Part shown: positions 18,717-27,703 of the stretch, piece by piece
How positions within the stretch are numbered: the stretch's first letter is position 1
How the letters are laid out: every line of letters starts with the position of its first letter
Origin: Paenibacillus farraposensis
GTDB taxonomy: Bacteria; Bacillota; Bacilli; Paenibacillales; Paenibacillaceae
Length of the DNA stretch: 64,000 nucleotides
NCBI RefSeq assembly: GCF_020736845.1
Contig: NZ_JAFFQR010000019.1
Location: forward strand, 33,499 to 97,498
Direction of reading: 5' to 3'
Position numbers and translations under genes: made by a program
The notes under the pieces: generated by a model
What the model was told of the DNA's origin: nothing
The model's input: only the letters and a program-made list of their open reading frames with translations
Databases searched by the model: none

Positions 18717-19046
18717 TTACTTCTCGTTACGTATACCTTCCAGCAACGAGATCGCCTCGACCAAATGATTGTCAAAAATCCGCCGCGCCACCGCAAGCAA
18801 CTCCGTCAAAAGCGGGTCGCGTAGAGAGTACACGACCGTCGTACCTTCCTTGAAGCTATTCACCAAATTTTTGGCCCGTAAAATGGCCAATTGCTGCGAT
18901 ACAGCGGAACCTTCGGAACCGAGAGCAGTCTGCAACTCGTTCACATTCCGCTCTCCTTCACTCAGCACCTCCAAAATACGGATGCGCAGAGGGTGAGCCA
19001 ATGCTTTGAAAAAGTCGGCCTTAAACTTCTGGAGATCTCCTTCCAT
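18717..19046 (-). CDS. ArsR/SmtB-family transcriptional regulator
   Basis: This is a 109-residue winged-helix repressor. Residues 13-85 carry ALAHPLRIRILEVL, NVNELQTAL and SAVSQQLAILRAKNLV, the ArsR helix-turn-helix pattern. There is no cysteine in the recognition helix, so it is not a classical arsenic or cadmium sensor. It is the first gene of the sulP operon, which suggests control of that permease. A TGAATAT direct repeat upstream could be its operator. Confidence 0.88.
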   Translation of the reverse strand: MEGDLQKFKADFFKALAHPLRIRILEVLSEGERNVNELQTALGSEGSAVSQQLAILRAKNLVNSFKEGTTVVYSLRDPLLTELLAVARRIFDNHLVEAISLLEGIRNEK

Positions 19047-19088
19047 GCTTGCTCCATCCCCTCATAAAAATTGTACTGTTACGATTAA

Positions 19089-19112
19089 CAATATCTGAAT
19101 ATTTGAATATCT
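19089..19112. promoter_or_regulatory. AT-rich direct/inverted repeat, candidate ArsR operator
   Basis: ATATCTGAATATTTGAATATCT holds two TGAATAT words 8 bp apart and partial dyad symmetry, like SmtB/ArsR sites. It lies 43-66 nt upstream of the regulator gene. Confidence 0.45.
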
Positions 19113-19205
19113 AGCACAATAGCAGTTTCAGTTCAATTGAACTATGAAATTACTCACACTTCACGATGAGTAAAGCCGCATCTTTCCATTTTCCTGCGCT
19201 TAGGG

Positions 19206-19241
19206 TTGACAGCTTCCACACCTTTCCATTAACATTATAAT
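19206..19241 (+). promoter_or_regulatory. Promoter of the rtcB leader
   Basis: TTGACA (19206-19211) is followed by TAACAT (19230-19235, 18-bp spacing) and by TATAAT at 19236-19241. The exact -10 is unclear. Confidence 0.45.
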
Positions 19242-19255
19242 TAACTTTTAGAAAG

Positions 19256-19530
19256 GGGGCCGACAGACATGACTGTGCTTTACACAAGAACGGTAGACAA
19301 ACAGCATGATATAACCACATATTTGAATTTTCGTCTCATCGGCCCCGTTCGGGCGACATGATGGGTGATATCACGCTGTCTTGATGGCGTGATGAACCAG
19401 GCTTTTTTGTTTTTAACGCGATTGGAAGAACAGGTTATTATACGTATTTATGATGTACGGATCGTAAAATGTAATGACACTTTCGGTGCAAAAGCTGTAG
19501 ACGACAAGTCTGCGGCTTTTTTGTTTTTTC
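19256..19530 (+). ncRNA. Structured rtcB leader with short ORF and two terminators (attenuator-like)
   Basis: GGGGCCGA (from 19256) can pair with TCGGCCCC near 19339-19346, enclosing most of a 30-codon frame. Directly after its stop comes a hairpin (about 19365-19399, ATCACGC/GCGTGAT core), then TTTTTTGTTTTT. A second terminator follows at 19490-19522 (AAAAGCTGTAGAC/GTCTGCGGCTTTT, T-rich tail). The arrangement is that of an attenuator or riboswitch. I could not match it to a known riboswitch class. Confidence 0.45.
19269..19361 (+). CDS. Possible 30-residue leader peptide of rtcB
   Basis: The frame starts at ATG 19269, nine nt after AAAGGGGG, and ends at TGA 19361, four nt before the first terminator stem. 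Its last codons run through the TCGGCCCC arm, so translation would disrupt the enclosing stem. There is no obvious run of one amino acid. It may be a regulatory frame rather than a functional peptide. Confidence 0.35.
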   Translation: MTVLYTRTVDKQHDITTYLNFRLIGPVRAT

Positions 19531-19586
19531 AAATCATTTGGTGCAAGACTTTATCCATTTACATGAAGAAGGGAATTCCCCATTAT

Positions 19587-21044
19587 ATGAATACTCAACA
19601 TACTCACAACTCGTCCTTCCAGGAAGGACCTTACAGCCATGTGATGAAGCTTCCGGCTGGTGATTTGACCGTGTATGCTTCTCCCCAGTTGTTCTCCTCG
19701 TTCGATTACAAAGTGTTCGAGATGGCTAATAACAATTTGCAAATCCCCGGGATCCGCTATATGGGATACACACCGGATGTACATGTAGGGGTCGGAACCT
19801 GCATCGGTACGACTGCTGTATGGGGAATGGAGGACGGCTATGTATCTCCCTCCATTGTTGGTAGCGATATTGGCTGCGGCATGCGCGTACACCTGACCAA
19901 TCTGCACAAGGATGTCCTAAAGGCAACCAAGCTGCGTCGTAAGCTGGTCAAGGTCATCGACAAATACTTGCCGATGGAAGCCCACCAGCGCGGGCATTAT
20001 TCCGATATTCGGCTGGAGCATATTGTACGCAAGGGACTGCATGGCCTGCCGAATAAATATATTCCAGACAGCTATACACCTAAAAAATCCACCTCGCTCA
20101 CTCATGTCGAGCACAGCAAGTTCTCATTTGACGAGGAGGTGCTGAATCTCGTCGAAGACCGCACGTGGCACCGGGCTCATCGACAGCTCGGTACGCTGGG
20201 CGGCGGCAATCATTTCGTCGAAATCCAGGCGATTGAGATTGCGGAAGAAAACCGGGAAACAGCCGAAGCATGGGGCATGTTTGACGGTCAGGTGGCCGTG
20301 ATGATCCATTCCGGATCACGGGCTTGGGGCGGAGCGGTCAGCCAGGCCAGTTCGTCTGCCATGGCCAAGGCAATGGCGCGCCTCGGACTCGGTTCCTCCG
20401 ATCCGCGACTGGTATTCGCGCCGCTGGATCATCCCGAGGCAGTACATTATGTCCATATGATGTACTCTGCGCTGAACTATGCCGTGGTGAATCGGCATTT
20501 AATCGCTTATTCCGTACGGGAAGCCTTCCGCGACGTCTTTGGTACAAAATGCGAGCTGCGCACCTTGTACGATCTGATGCACAATTATGCTTGGGAGGAA
20601 TCCCATCCGGACCAGGGCAGCGTGTTCGTGCATCGTAAAGGCGCTACGCGTGCTCTCCCGGCAGGTCACCCCGATAATCCGCGGCCCTATCAGGCAACCG
20701 GACATCCGGCCCTGATTCCCGGCTCTATGGGGACAGCCTCCTATATTATGGTCGGCATGCCCGGCGGACAGGATAACTACCACTCCATATGCCATGGAGC
20801 AGGCCGCATTCGTTCACGCTCTGCGACCAAACGTCTCGTCAGTGTGGATGATTTTGCCGGAGCACTGGGTATAGGAACAGACGATGAGATTGTGGTCAAT
20901 CAGGCATCACTGGAAAGCATTCTCGACGAATCTCCGCAAGCCTACAAAAATGTAGATGATATTATTGAAAGTGTCACCGGGGCAGGACTCGCAGCAGTTG
21001 TTGCCAAGTGCAAGCCGCTGGCCGCCCTGAAAGGAGCCAAATAA
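19587..21044 (+). CDS. rtcB: RtcB-family RNA ligase
   Basis: This 485-residue GTP- and Mn-dependent ligase joins 2',3'-cyclic phosphate or 3'-phosphate ends to 5'-OH ends in RNA repair. Family motifs visible are SIVGSDIGCGMR, LGTLGGGNHFVE, MIHSGSRAWG, PGSMGTASYIMVG and the guanylated-histidine region ICHGAGRIRSR. The start at 19587 follows AGAAGGGAA. The same frame opens at 19365, but that extension crosses two terminators and carries no conserved sequence. No RNA cyclase (rtcA) or archease gene is adjacent. A decayed gene lies directly downstream. Confidence 0.92.
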   Translation: MNTQHTHNSSFQEGPYSHVMKLPAGDLTVYASPQLFSSFDYKVFEMANNNLQIPGIRYMGYTPDVHVGVGTCIGTTAVWGMEDGYVSPSIVGSDIGCGMRVHLTNLHKDVLKATKLRRKLVKVIDKYLPMEAHQRGHYSDIRLEHIVRKGLHGLPNKYIPDSYTPKKSTSLTHVEHSKFSFDEEVLNLVEDRTWHRAHRQLGTLGGGNHFVEIQAIEIAEENRETAEAWGMFDGQVAVMIHSGSRAWGGAVSQASSSAMAKAMARLGLGSSDPRLVFAPLDHPEAVHYVHMMYSALNYAVVNRHLIAYSVREAFRDVFGTKCELRTLYDLMHNYAWEESHPDQGSVFVHRKGATRALPAGHPDNPRPYQATGHPALIPGSMGTASYIMVGMPGGQDNYHSICHGAGRIRSRSATKRLVSVDDFAGALGIGTDDEIVVNQASLESILDESPQAYKNVDDIIESVTGAGLAAVVAKCKPLAALKGAK

Positions 21045-21051
21045 CTGGAGT

Positions 21052-21617
21052 TTAGATACACCAGCGATTTATGAATTTGATGAACGTACAGATGGACGCA
21101 TTATCGGCTATGCCGCGTATGCCCGTCTAATCGATGGCATCCGTGAAGTCCTGTATAACCGTTATGGCATAAAATACGAGTTGTACGCCAGCGCTGATCC
21201 CAATGTTGAATATTGGGACTTATTGCAGGAGCATTCGTTCAGGAAATCCCGAGCTGGAGCATGTTGCCCGGGTGTTTGACCGTTTGGAGGAACGCACCAT
21301 CCAATATGATGATGACGGAAGACCCCGGAATACGGCGTACATCTGTCGCTGCGCGACAATGTGTTTGCCTATCCGAAGTGGGGCATTGCGCCGGCGCGCG
21401 TTCCCTTTTTCCGCGAGAATGGCGTGTATAATGAGGATTACGTATTTGCGACAGGCGATCAGGAGCTGCAAAGCTTTCTCGCGGGAGTACGGGGACGCGA
21501 ACGCAAGCGAATTATAAACCGGGCAGGCCGTTTTGAACGTATGGAAAGACCGATATCGAGCAGATTATTAAAGACATGCGGGACGACTGGATAAAAGCCG
21601 CAAGCAGGATTAGCTAA
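21052..21617 (+). pseudogene. Decayed gene downstream of rtcB, family unknown
   Basis: Readable protein runs through shifting frames. It begins with DTPAIYEFDERTDGRIIGYAAYARLIDGIREVLYNRYG, then ELEHVARVFDRLEERTIQYDDDGRP after shifts near 21235-21255. EYGVHLSLRDNVFAYPKWGIAPARVPFF follows a one-base shift near 21332, then DIEQIIKDMRDDWIKAASRIS after a shift near 21547, ending at TAA 21617. At least four frameshifts make it non-functional. I do not recognise the family; it probably belonged to the rtcB transcription unit. Confidence 0.65.
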
Positions 21618-21652
21618 AAAGTGCAGCCGAAGGGCGCGTTGGATTCTTCTGA

Positions 21653-21712
21653 TGAAAAAAAGGCAGCTACCAGTACGGGACTTTATTTTTTAGTGCCCGG
21701 CTGTAGCTGCCT
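21653..21712 (-). terminator. Terminator of the cystine ABC operon
   Basis: AGGCAGCTAC and GTAGCTGCCT enclose an inner pairing. On the minus strand it is followed by eight T (21660-21653). Confidence 0.8.
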
Positions 21713-21720
21713 ACTTTTCT

Positions 21721-22473
21721 TTATTCCGCTTCCCCGCTCAAATGATTCAAAAACTGGATAGCCCGCGGATGAGTCGGATGCTCCAGAACGTCTTGTGGCG
21801 AACCTTGCTCAACGATCACACCCTGATCCATTAAAATAACATGGTCCGCAACCTCGGCTGCAAATTTCATTTCATGGGTGACAATGACCATCGTCATCCC
21901 TTCAGCAGCCAGCTGCTTCATGACCTTGAGCACTTCGCCGACCAATTCAGGGTCAAGGGCAGAGGTCGGCTCATCAAACAACAGTACTTCCGGGTCGACC
22001 GCCATTGCCCGGGCAATACCGACCCGTTGCTGCTGCCCTCCCGACAACTGATGCGGATAGGATTCTGCTTTATCTGCGAGCCCCACCTTGTTAAGCAATT
22101 CCAGTGCACGTTTGCGCGCCTCGTCCTTATTCTTTTTCTGAACCGTGACTTGGCCCTCCATCACATTTTGCGCTGCTGTCATATGCGGGAACAGGTTATA
22201 GGATTGGAATACCATACCTGTCCGCTTGCGCAGTGCCAGCATACTTTCTTGCCGGATCTTCGTTCCCTTGACAAAGCTCAGTGCAATATCGCCTACATGA
22301 AGCTCGCCCTGGTCTGGAACCTCCAACAGATTGAGACAGCGCAAAAGCGTTGTTTTGCCAGAACCGGACGGGCCTATGATTACAAGCACCTTCCCTTTAT
22401 CCAGCGTCACGTTAACACCCTTCAGTACTTCCAGCGAGCCGAACGATTTGTGTATATTCCGAATTTGGATCAC
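21721..22473 (-). CDS. tcyC: Amino-acid (probably cystine) ABC transporter ATP-binding protein
   Basis: This 250-residue ABC ATPase has Walker [11 protein letters not shown]-loop [11 protein letters not shown], signature LSGGQQQR, Walker [13 protein letters not shown] and the switch His in IVTHEM. It is the polar amino-acid subfamily (GlnQ/TcyC type) and energises uptake with the permease and lipoprotein upstream. It is the last gene of the operon, 14 nt after the permease. Cystine specificity is inferred from similarity of all three products to TcyABC. Confidence 0.85.
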   Translation of the reverse strand: MIQIRNIHKSFGSLEVLKGVNVTLDKGKVLVIIGPSGSGKTTLLRCLNLLEVPDQGELHVGDIALSFVKGTKIRQESMLALRKRTGMVFQSYNLFPHMTAAQNVMEGQVTVQKKNKDEARKRALELLNKVGLADKAESYPHQLSGGQQQRVGIARAMAVDPEVLLFDEPTSALDPELVGEVLKVMKQLAAEGMTMVIVTHEMKFAAEVADHVILMDQGVIVEQGSPQDVLEHPTHPRAIQFLNHLSGEAE

Positions 22474-22487
22474 CGGTACAATCTCCT

Positions 22488-23156
22488 TTATCTAACGGAA
22501 AAACGGCTCAGACGCTTTTCCAGGTAATTTTGCAGCACAGTCAATATGGTGCTAAACAGCAGATAGATCACTCCTGCCTCGGTGTACACTAATAACGGTT
22601 CATATGTGTCGGCTACAATCTGGTTAGCCGTTCTGAACATTTCCACATAAGTGATGGTCGCCGCCAGTGAAGTGTCCTTCACCAAGCTGATAAACGAATT
22701 GGCGAGCGGAGGAACGGACACACGGGCCGCCTGCGGGAGCACGATACGCCGCAACACCTGCCAGCGCGTCATTCCCAGGGAGTACCCCGCCTCCCATTGA
22801 CCCTCCTGAATGGATAGGATAGCCGCGCGCATAATTTCGGAGCCGTAGGCCCCCACGCTGAGCGTAAACCCGATTACCGAAGCAATGAACGGGTCCAGCG
22901 TAATCCCGACTGAAGGTAAACCGAAGAAAATAATATACAATTGCACAAGCAGCGGCGTTCCCCGAATCACCCATACATAGAAGCCGGAAATCAGCTTGAA
23001 TATTCTCCATTTGGATAACCGGGCTAACGCTGTAATCAGCGCCAGTACGAGACCCAAAGCAAAGGAGATCAGGGTAAGCGGAATCGTAAAAGAAACCCCT
23101 GCTTTTAGCAGAGGCAATAATGAATCCATCATGATTTGTATCTGGCGTTCATCCAT
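22488..23156 (-). CDS. tcyB: Amino-acid (probably cystine) ABC transporter permease
   Basis: This 222-residue permease has about five membrane helices, the N-terminal [36 protein letters not shown], and the EAA-like loop [22 protein letters not shown]. These are typical of His/Glu/Gln/Arg/opine-family permeases and most like TcyB. It likely forms a homodimer in the cytoplasmic membrane. Confidence 0.85.
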   Translation of the reverse strand: MDERQIQIMMDSLLPLLKAGVSFTIPLTLISFALGLVLALITALARLSKWRIFKLISGFYVWVIRGTPLLVQLYIIFFGLPSVGITLDPFIASVIGFTLSVGAYGSEIMRAAILSIQEGQWEAGYSLGMTRWQVLRRIVLPQAARVSVPPLANSFISLVKDTSLAATITYVEMFRTANQIVADTYEPLLVYTEAGVIYLLFSTILTVLQNYLEKRLSRFSVR

Positions 23157-23229
23157 TGTACAGACATCCTTTAAAAAGATAGGTTGGTGAAAATCTGGCT
23201 CGGCTCAGCGAGTCATCGGTCATTCCTTA

Positions 23230-24090
23230 TTATTTGGATACATCGGCTCCAAAATATTTCTCGGAAATTTTCAGGTACGTACCGTCCGCCTTCATGTCAG
23301 CCAGCGCTTTGTTGACTTCTTTGATCAAATCTTCGCTGCCTTTATTGAAAACTGCTGCACTATGTGAAGCGTCAGAAGACTCATCCACCTTTTTGATAGG
23401 AGCGTCAGGCTTTTGCTTTTTCAAATCAAGATAGGATAATCCGTCATTGACGGTCGCATCCACCCGTTTGGAGGTCAGCAGATCAATCGCTTGGTTAAAT
23501 CCATCTGTTGCTACAATTTCCGCACCGTTGTTTTTTGCAATTTGAGTCAGGTTGCTAGTCAGGGATTGCCCGGCCTTTTTACCTTTTAGATCAGCAAATT
23601 TTTTGATGTCATTATTATCTTCGCTAACGATCAGAACTGCCTTGGAGACAATGTACGGATCGGAAAAATCGTACTTTTGCTTGCGATCATCGTTAATAGA
23701 CACTTCGTTGAACACTGTGTCAAACCGCTTGGAGTTCAAGCCCGCGAACATGCCGTCCCATTGCGTCTCGATAAACTCCGGTTGCACACCCAGACGTTTA
23801 CTTACTTCTGTCGCAATATCGACATCAAAGCCTGTCAGTTTGCCAGCAGCATCGTGATACGTAAAAGGAGCATAGGTGCCTTCCGTGCCGATTCTCAGCT
23901 TGCCGCTCGCCTTTACAGATGCAAGCGTAGCTACCGCAGTTGTATCTGCTTTTCCGCTGTTAGCTTCATTGCCTCCGGCCGGTGCATTACTCGTATTAGC
24001 GCCTTTATTATTGTTGCCGCAGGCCGAGATCAGCAGAGCCATCACGATAAGTACCAACGGCAAAAAATTAATTTTTTTCATATCAACCAC
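23230..24090 (-). CDS. tcyA: Amino-acid (probably cystine)-binding lipoprotein
   Basis: This 286-residue family-3 solute-binding protein has the lipobox LLISAC with Cys24 as the lipidation site, a Gly/Asn-rich linker, then LRIGTEGTYAPFTYHD, GFDVDIATEVSKRLG and WDGMFAGLNSKRFD. The GTG at 24090 has GGAAAAGAGT at good spacing; an ATG at 24081 is an alternative. It captures substrate at the outer face for the downstream permease and ATPase, and is the first gene of the operon. Confidence 0.87.
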   Translation of the reverse strand: MVDMKKINFLPLVLIVMALLISACGNNNKGANTSNAPAGGNEANSGKADTTAVATLASVKASGKLRIGTEGTYAPFTYHDAAGKLTGFDVDIATEVSKRLGVQPEFIETQWDGMFAGLNSKRFDTVFNEVSINDDRKQKYDFSDPYIVSKAVLIVSEDNNDIKKFADLKGKKAGQSLTSNLTQIAKNNGAEIVATDGFNQAIDLLTSKRVDATVNDGLSYLDLKKQKPDAPIKKVDESSDASHSAAVFNKGSEDLIKEVNKALADMKADGTYLKISEKYFGADVSK

Positions 24091-24135
24091 ACTCTTTTCC
24101 TTTTTCTTGATAACCTAGCAGGTTGCTGCTCATTG

Positions 24136-24164
24136 ATAGTACCTCATTCATTCTGGCGCGTCAA
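24136..24164 (-). promoter_or_regulatory. Promoter of the tcyABC-like operon
   Basis: On the minus strand, TTGACG (24164-24159), 17 bases, TACTAT (24141-24136). No clear CymR box or S-box leader was seen. Confidence 0.65.
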
Positions 24165-24321
24165 TGCTTTATCCAATAATCCCTATGCAAAAGGTAAGTT
24201 ATATCCGATTTGAAGTCCAAAGACTTATTCTAGGTTGACGTATTCATAAGCAAGCTATTCATTTTCACGGCGACCCAGCCACTTTCTCTGTACCTTTATA
24301 CTAGAGTTTTCGTATAATAAG

Positions 24322-25072
24322 TTTCAATACTGGATCGCTATGCTGGGAAGCTTAGTTACGACCATCATTTTGCCACTAGTCATCTATTCGACAGGCTCGA
24401 CCACGATCATGGGACTGGCGATGGGGTCTATATGCTGCCTAACGTACTTATTTTGCCCTTCGCAGGGATGATCGTCGACAGAATTGACCGAATTCGTCTG
24501 CTTCTGTTCACAAACATCGCCCGTTTCGGACTCATGTCCGTTGCTTTTTCCTTCATTAACATTTGTTATTCAGGCATCATTGCGGTACTCATTTCATGGC
24601 TGTTCAAGGTTCACCACAGCTATAGTCCGGTCTGTACGTTGTCGTCATGGCAAGCAGCGGCGTTGGCGCCATACTGGGGGCCTTTGTGTATGGGGCGCGC
24701 AAGCATTGGAAGCATCGTGGTCTGCTCGCCTACCTGGGAGCATTGACCAGCGGGCTTGCTCTACTGCTGTTATCTATCGTCACTTGGATGCCCGGACTGA
24801 TCATGCGCATGATGCTCGAAGGCTTTGGCATTATGATATTTGCAATTATCTAGGAAACCAGCCTTCAGGAATTAGTGCCTGCCGAATCTTTTAGCCGGGT
24901 AGCCAGTCTAAATCAGATGCTTTCCTTTGCCCTTTTGCCTATAGGTTATCTGGCCGTCGGTGCTGCCGCTGACAAGTTTGGAGGTATATTTACCATTGGC
25001 ATGTTTGCATCCATCGGTATGTGCATTGTGCTGGGCGTATTATGTATCCCTCATATTAGACGCTTTCAATAA
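24322..25072 (+). pseudogene. Decayed MFS efflux transporter
   Basis: The first piece (FQYWIAMLGSLVTTIILP, then MLPNVLILPFAGMIVDRIDR after a shift near 24425) is followed by loss of frame near 24610 and an apparent deletion. The C-terminal half continues (VMASSGVGAILGAFVYG...) to a TAG near 24850, where related proteins have W in WETSLQELVP. The frame then runs on to TAA 25072. The start codon and first helix are gone. It resembles macrolide-type MFS exporters and is non-functional. Confidence 0.75.
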
Positions 25073-25198
25073 GAAACAGACACCCTTTGGTAAAAATAAA
25101 AAACTGCTCCCACAGGCTCATTGCGAACCTTGCGGAGGCAGCCTTTTAGTTGATCCGTGCGCCTCATAAAGAGGCAGTTTATTCAATGATTCGTAAAG

Positions 25199-25456
25199 CT
25201 ACCCTCTGCTTCGTCCAACGGAACGGAAGATCAAGCTTACGATAACGACCAGCACAATCGCACCAATTAATGCAGGAACGATGTAGAACGAACCGATTAC
25301 AGGACCCCAGTTTCCCAGAACTAAACTGCCCAACCATCCACCTATAAAACCGGCGATGATATTGCCAATTACGCCGCCCGGAACATCACGGCCCGCGATA
25401 ATTCCTGCCAGCCAACCGATAATACCGCCAACAATCAATGCCCATAACCAACTCAT
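25199..25456 (-). CDS. GlsB/YeaQ/YmgE-family small membrane protein
   Basis: This 85-residue, very hydrophobic, Gly-rich protein has three predicted helices. It starts MSWLWALIVGGIIGWLAG and holds PGGVIGNIIAGFIGGWLG, the signature of the transglycosylase-associated (GlsB) family linked to envelope stress. The start follows GAGGTGACGTAAA. A large inverted repeat lies 43 nt upstream. Confidence 0.88.
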   Translation of the reverse strand: MSWLWALIVGGIIGWLAGIIAGRDVPGGVIGNIIAGFIGGWLGSLVLGNWGPVIGSFYIVPALIGAIVLVVIVSLIFRSVGRSRG

Positions 25457-25498
25457 TTTACGTCACCTCGTTTAAGTTTTTATTGTTGTGTTATATTA

Positions 25499-25543
25499 TT
25501 AACCACTTGTGCTCTTTTGAACACATAAAGCACAACTGGTTAA
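25499..25543. repeat. 15-bp inverted repeat upstream of the GlsB-like gene
   Basis: TTAACCACTTGTGCT and AGCACAACTGGTTAA pair with one mismatch around a 15-nt loop. No T run follows on the minus strand, so an operator or 5'-UTR hairpin is more likely than a terminator. Confidence 0.6.
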
Positions 25544-25749
25544 TATTTACATCAACTGGCACGCTGATTTAGGGGCTTGATACTATCCTACAGGCCTACC
25601 CGGCGATATATGCCCCTTTTTGAAAAATGTGTCTAAAAAACGGTTTGCCTTGTATTCCTGCTTTTTTTGTGCCATCCTCACATTATGGCTTCATTGAAGT
25701 CACTTCATGCATGGGGAACAAAAATAACAGAACATAAGGAGTGACTTCT
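25544..25749. other. Intergenic region before the YkgJ-like gene
   Basis: It contains an AGGGGC/GCCCCT pairing followed by five T (about 25570-25622), which could be a plus-strand terminator-like hairpin. Nothing else was seen. Confidence 0.35.
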
Positions 25750-26013
25750 ATGGAATGCCGAGTCGGGTGTGCCGCTTGCTGTATTGCTATTACGATCTCA
25801 TCCCCTATTCCCGGTATGCCAGATGGAAAGCCAGCCGGCGTACCTTGCCCTCAGCTCACATCGGATTACCGTTGCCGATTGTTCGGCAAGCCAGAGCGAC
25901 CAGCCGTATGCAGTGGATTCCACGCTGATGAGGATACATGTGGAAACACTAACGAAAAGGCATTTGAGCTACTAAGAGAGCTGGAGAAGTCCACTTTACC
26001 GGATAAAGTTTAA
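25750..26013 (+). CDS. YkgJ-family cysteine-cluster protein
   Basis: This 87-residue protein starts at ATG 25750 with AAGGAG nine nt before it; the in-frame GTG at 25741 sits on the ribosome site. The Cys pattern CRVGCAACC...CPQLTSDYRCRLF...RPAVC...C matches the zinc/iron-chelating YkgJ family. The role is unknown. It is monocistronic with a strong terminator. Confidence 0.82.
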   Translation: MECRVGCAACCIAITISSPIPGMPDGKPAGVPCPQLTSDYRCRLFGKPERPAVCSGFHADEDTCGNTNEKAFELLRELEKSTLPDKV

Positions 26014-26044
26014 AGAGAATTTTATTTGAGTTTTTGCTGTATAA

Positions 26045-26082
26045 AAAAGAGCACTACGCATCAAACTGCGTAATGCTCTTTT
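26045..26082. terminator. Bidirectional terminator
   Basis: AAAAGAGCACTACGCA and TGCGTAATGCTCTTTT form a near-perfect stem with A and T runs on both sides. It serves the YkgJ-like gene and the convergent membrane-protein gene. Confidence 0.85.
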
Positions 26083-26153
26083 GGGTTGGCAGCAGGCTGT
26101 CTTGCTCTTGCAGGCAAAATCCACGATGCCGTTCGCCAAATGCACTTTCAATG

Positions 26154-26477
26154 TTACGATGCAGCTCGCTGTTCGGCTGCCGAGTCTCCTGTCCATTTAC
26201 GCACCCATACCCAATCCATAAGGATCAGACCAAACGGAATGAAGGATGCAAACATAATAAATAAAGGCCGCCGGATGGGCCAATGCAATGCTGTTTTGCC
26301 ATAGATCAATGCGACAAGAAGGAGCAGAAAGCTCACCCGGTATATATTGCCAATCACCATAACCGCCTGGGTCAAACCTGAAGCTTGCAGCGGCTGGTGA
26401 GTGAATAGTATCGCCAAATACGCTAGCGCTTGAATCCAGAGCATGAGGCGGACACGCCCCAAAGGTGTTCTTAGCAC
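26154..26477 (-). CDS. Small integral membrane protein, possibly DUF3817
   Basis: This protein has 107 residues from the GTG at 26477, which follows GGAGAGGGG; the frame also opens at ATG 26516 with no good site. Three helices are visible, and the end ASFIPFGLILMDWVW resembles the DUF3817 C-terminal motif. The function is unknown. Confidence 0.6.
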   Translation of the reverse strand: MLRTPLGRVRLMLWIQALAYLAILFTHQPLQASGLTQAVMVIGNIYRVSFLLLLVALIYGKTALHWPIRRPLFIMFASFIPFGLILMDWVWVRKWTGDSAAEQRAAS

Positions 26478-26627
26478 AAATTCGTTCCCCTCTCCAAAGC
26501 AAGGATATTCTCTCATCCTGCATTACTCTTCATTATATCGAAAAGTGGCCTGAACTCCAACCTCCTCATTTTAGGTTTTGACCAAATCAGTTGTGTTTGA
26601 TACAGTTGTGTATGAGGTGATTGCAAA

Positions 26628-27632
26628 ATGCTTAAACTGGGCATACTGGACCAGTCCCATATTCCTGAAGGCGGTACCGCTTATGATGCATTATCCAATA
26701 CAACCGATTTAGCGCGTGAAGCTGATCAACTGGGATACAGCCGTTATTGGGCATCTGAGCATCATGCGTCTAAAACACTCGCGCACTCCAGTCCCGAAGT
26801 GCTGATTGCGCATCTGGCTGCTCATACCTCACGTATTCGTGTTGGTTCAGGCGGCATTATGCTGCCTCACTACAGCGCGTATAAAGTTTCCGAAAATTTC
26901 CGGCTGCTGGAGGCGCTCCATCCGGGACGCATCGATCTGGGATTAGGGCGCGCTCCTGGCGGCTTGCCGCTGGCTACTCGCGCTCTGCAAGAGGGCAAGT
27001 ACCAAGCGGTCGAACAATATCCGCAGCAGATTCTCGATTTGATCGATTACTTACATGATTCCGTGCCTGACAATCATCGTTTTGCCGGGCTTCATGCCTC
27101 TCCGATCATCCCGACGGTTCCCGAAATGTGGCTGCTTGGGTCCAGCGGAGAAAGTGCCAAATTGGCCGCGATGATGGGGGCTTCCTTTGCCTTTGCCCAA
27201 TTTTTCGGCACGCCGGGCGGTGTAGAAGCTACCGCGCGTTACCATGAGCAATTTCAGCCTTCTATCCTGGGGGATAAGCCCCGTTCCATGGCCGCAGTCA
27301 CTGTAGTCTGCGCCGAAACGGAAGAAGAAGCCGAGCAATTGGCGTCCAGTGCCAGCTTATATTTCCTTTTGCTCATGCAGGGCAAAGAAATGAGCTCTCT
27401 CCCGTCAGTAAAAACAGCAATGTCCTATCCATACACGGAGTATGATCGCGAACGGCTGCGTCAATCTGCTGCTTGGCGTGTGGTTGGTACTCCTGAGCAA
27501 TGTAAGGAGCAGTTGCTGAGATTGGCTGAACAGTATCGTACCGATGAACTGCTGGTTGTCTCCTCCATTCATGACTTTGATAAGCGTATCCAGTCCTACC
27601 GTCTGCTGGCCCAAGCTTTCCATTTGGCATAG
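26628..27632 (+). CDS. LLM-class flavin-dependent oxidoreductase (luciferase-like)
   Basis: This is a 334-residue bacterial luciferase-like monooxygenase of the single-chain subgroup. Visible motifs are RYWASEHH near residue 40, VGSGGIMLPHYSAYKVSENFR, RIDLGLGRAPGG and WLLGSSGESAKLAA, all typical of the YhbW-like flavin-binding TIM barrel. It starts at ATG 26628 after GAGGTGATTG. The substrate is unknown. It is monocistronic. Confidence 0.9.
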   Translation: MLKLGILDQSHIPEGGTAYDALSNTTDLAREADQLGYSRYWASEHHASKTLAHSSPEVLIAHLAAHTSRIRVGSGGIMLPHYSAYKVSENFRLLEALHPGRIDLGLGRAPGGLPLATRALQEGKYQAVEQYPQQILDLIDYLHDSVPDNHRFAGLHASPIIPTVPEMWLLGSSGESAKLAAMMGASFAFAQFFGTPGGVEATARYHEQFQPSILGDKPRSMAAVTVVCAETEEEAEQLASSASLYFLLLMQGKEMSSLPSVKTAMSYPYTEYDRERLRQSAAWRVVGTPEQCKEQLLRLAEQYRTDELLVVSSIHDFDKRIQSYRLLAQAFHLA

Positions 27633-27668
27633 ACGCAGTTGGCGGATTCGGAGCTTTCCTATACATAA

Positions 27669-27703
27669 AAACCCCCGCCTGTCTGTATGGCAGTACGGGG
27701 GTT
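27669..27703. terminator. Terminator, probably bidirectional
   Basis: AACCCCCG and CGGGGGTT flank an 18-nt loop; on the minus strand it is followed by T5. It may serve both the LLM gene and the minus-strand endoglucanase transcript. Confidence 0.65.

Noticed and set aside
19256..19412. Known riboswitch classes or a T-box for the rtcB leader
   Set aside because: None of the conserved core sequences I know (T-box, S-box, ykoK, ydaO, preQ1, fluoride, guanidine) is present.
19365..19586. N-terminal extension of rtcB by 74 codons
   Set aside because: It crosses two terminator hairpins and has no RtcB-like sequence; the ATG at 19587 has the ribosome site.
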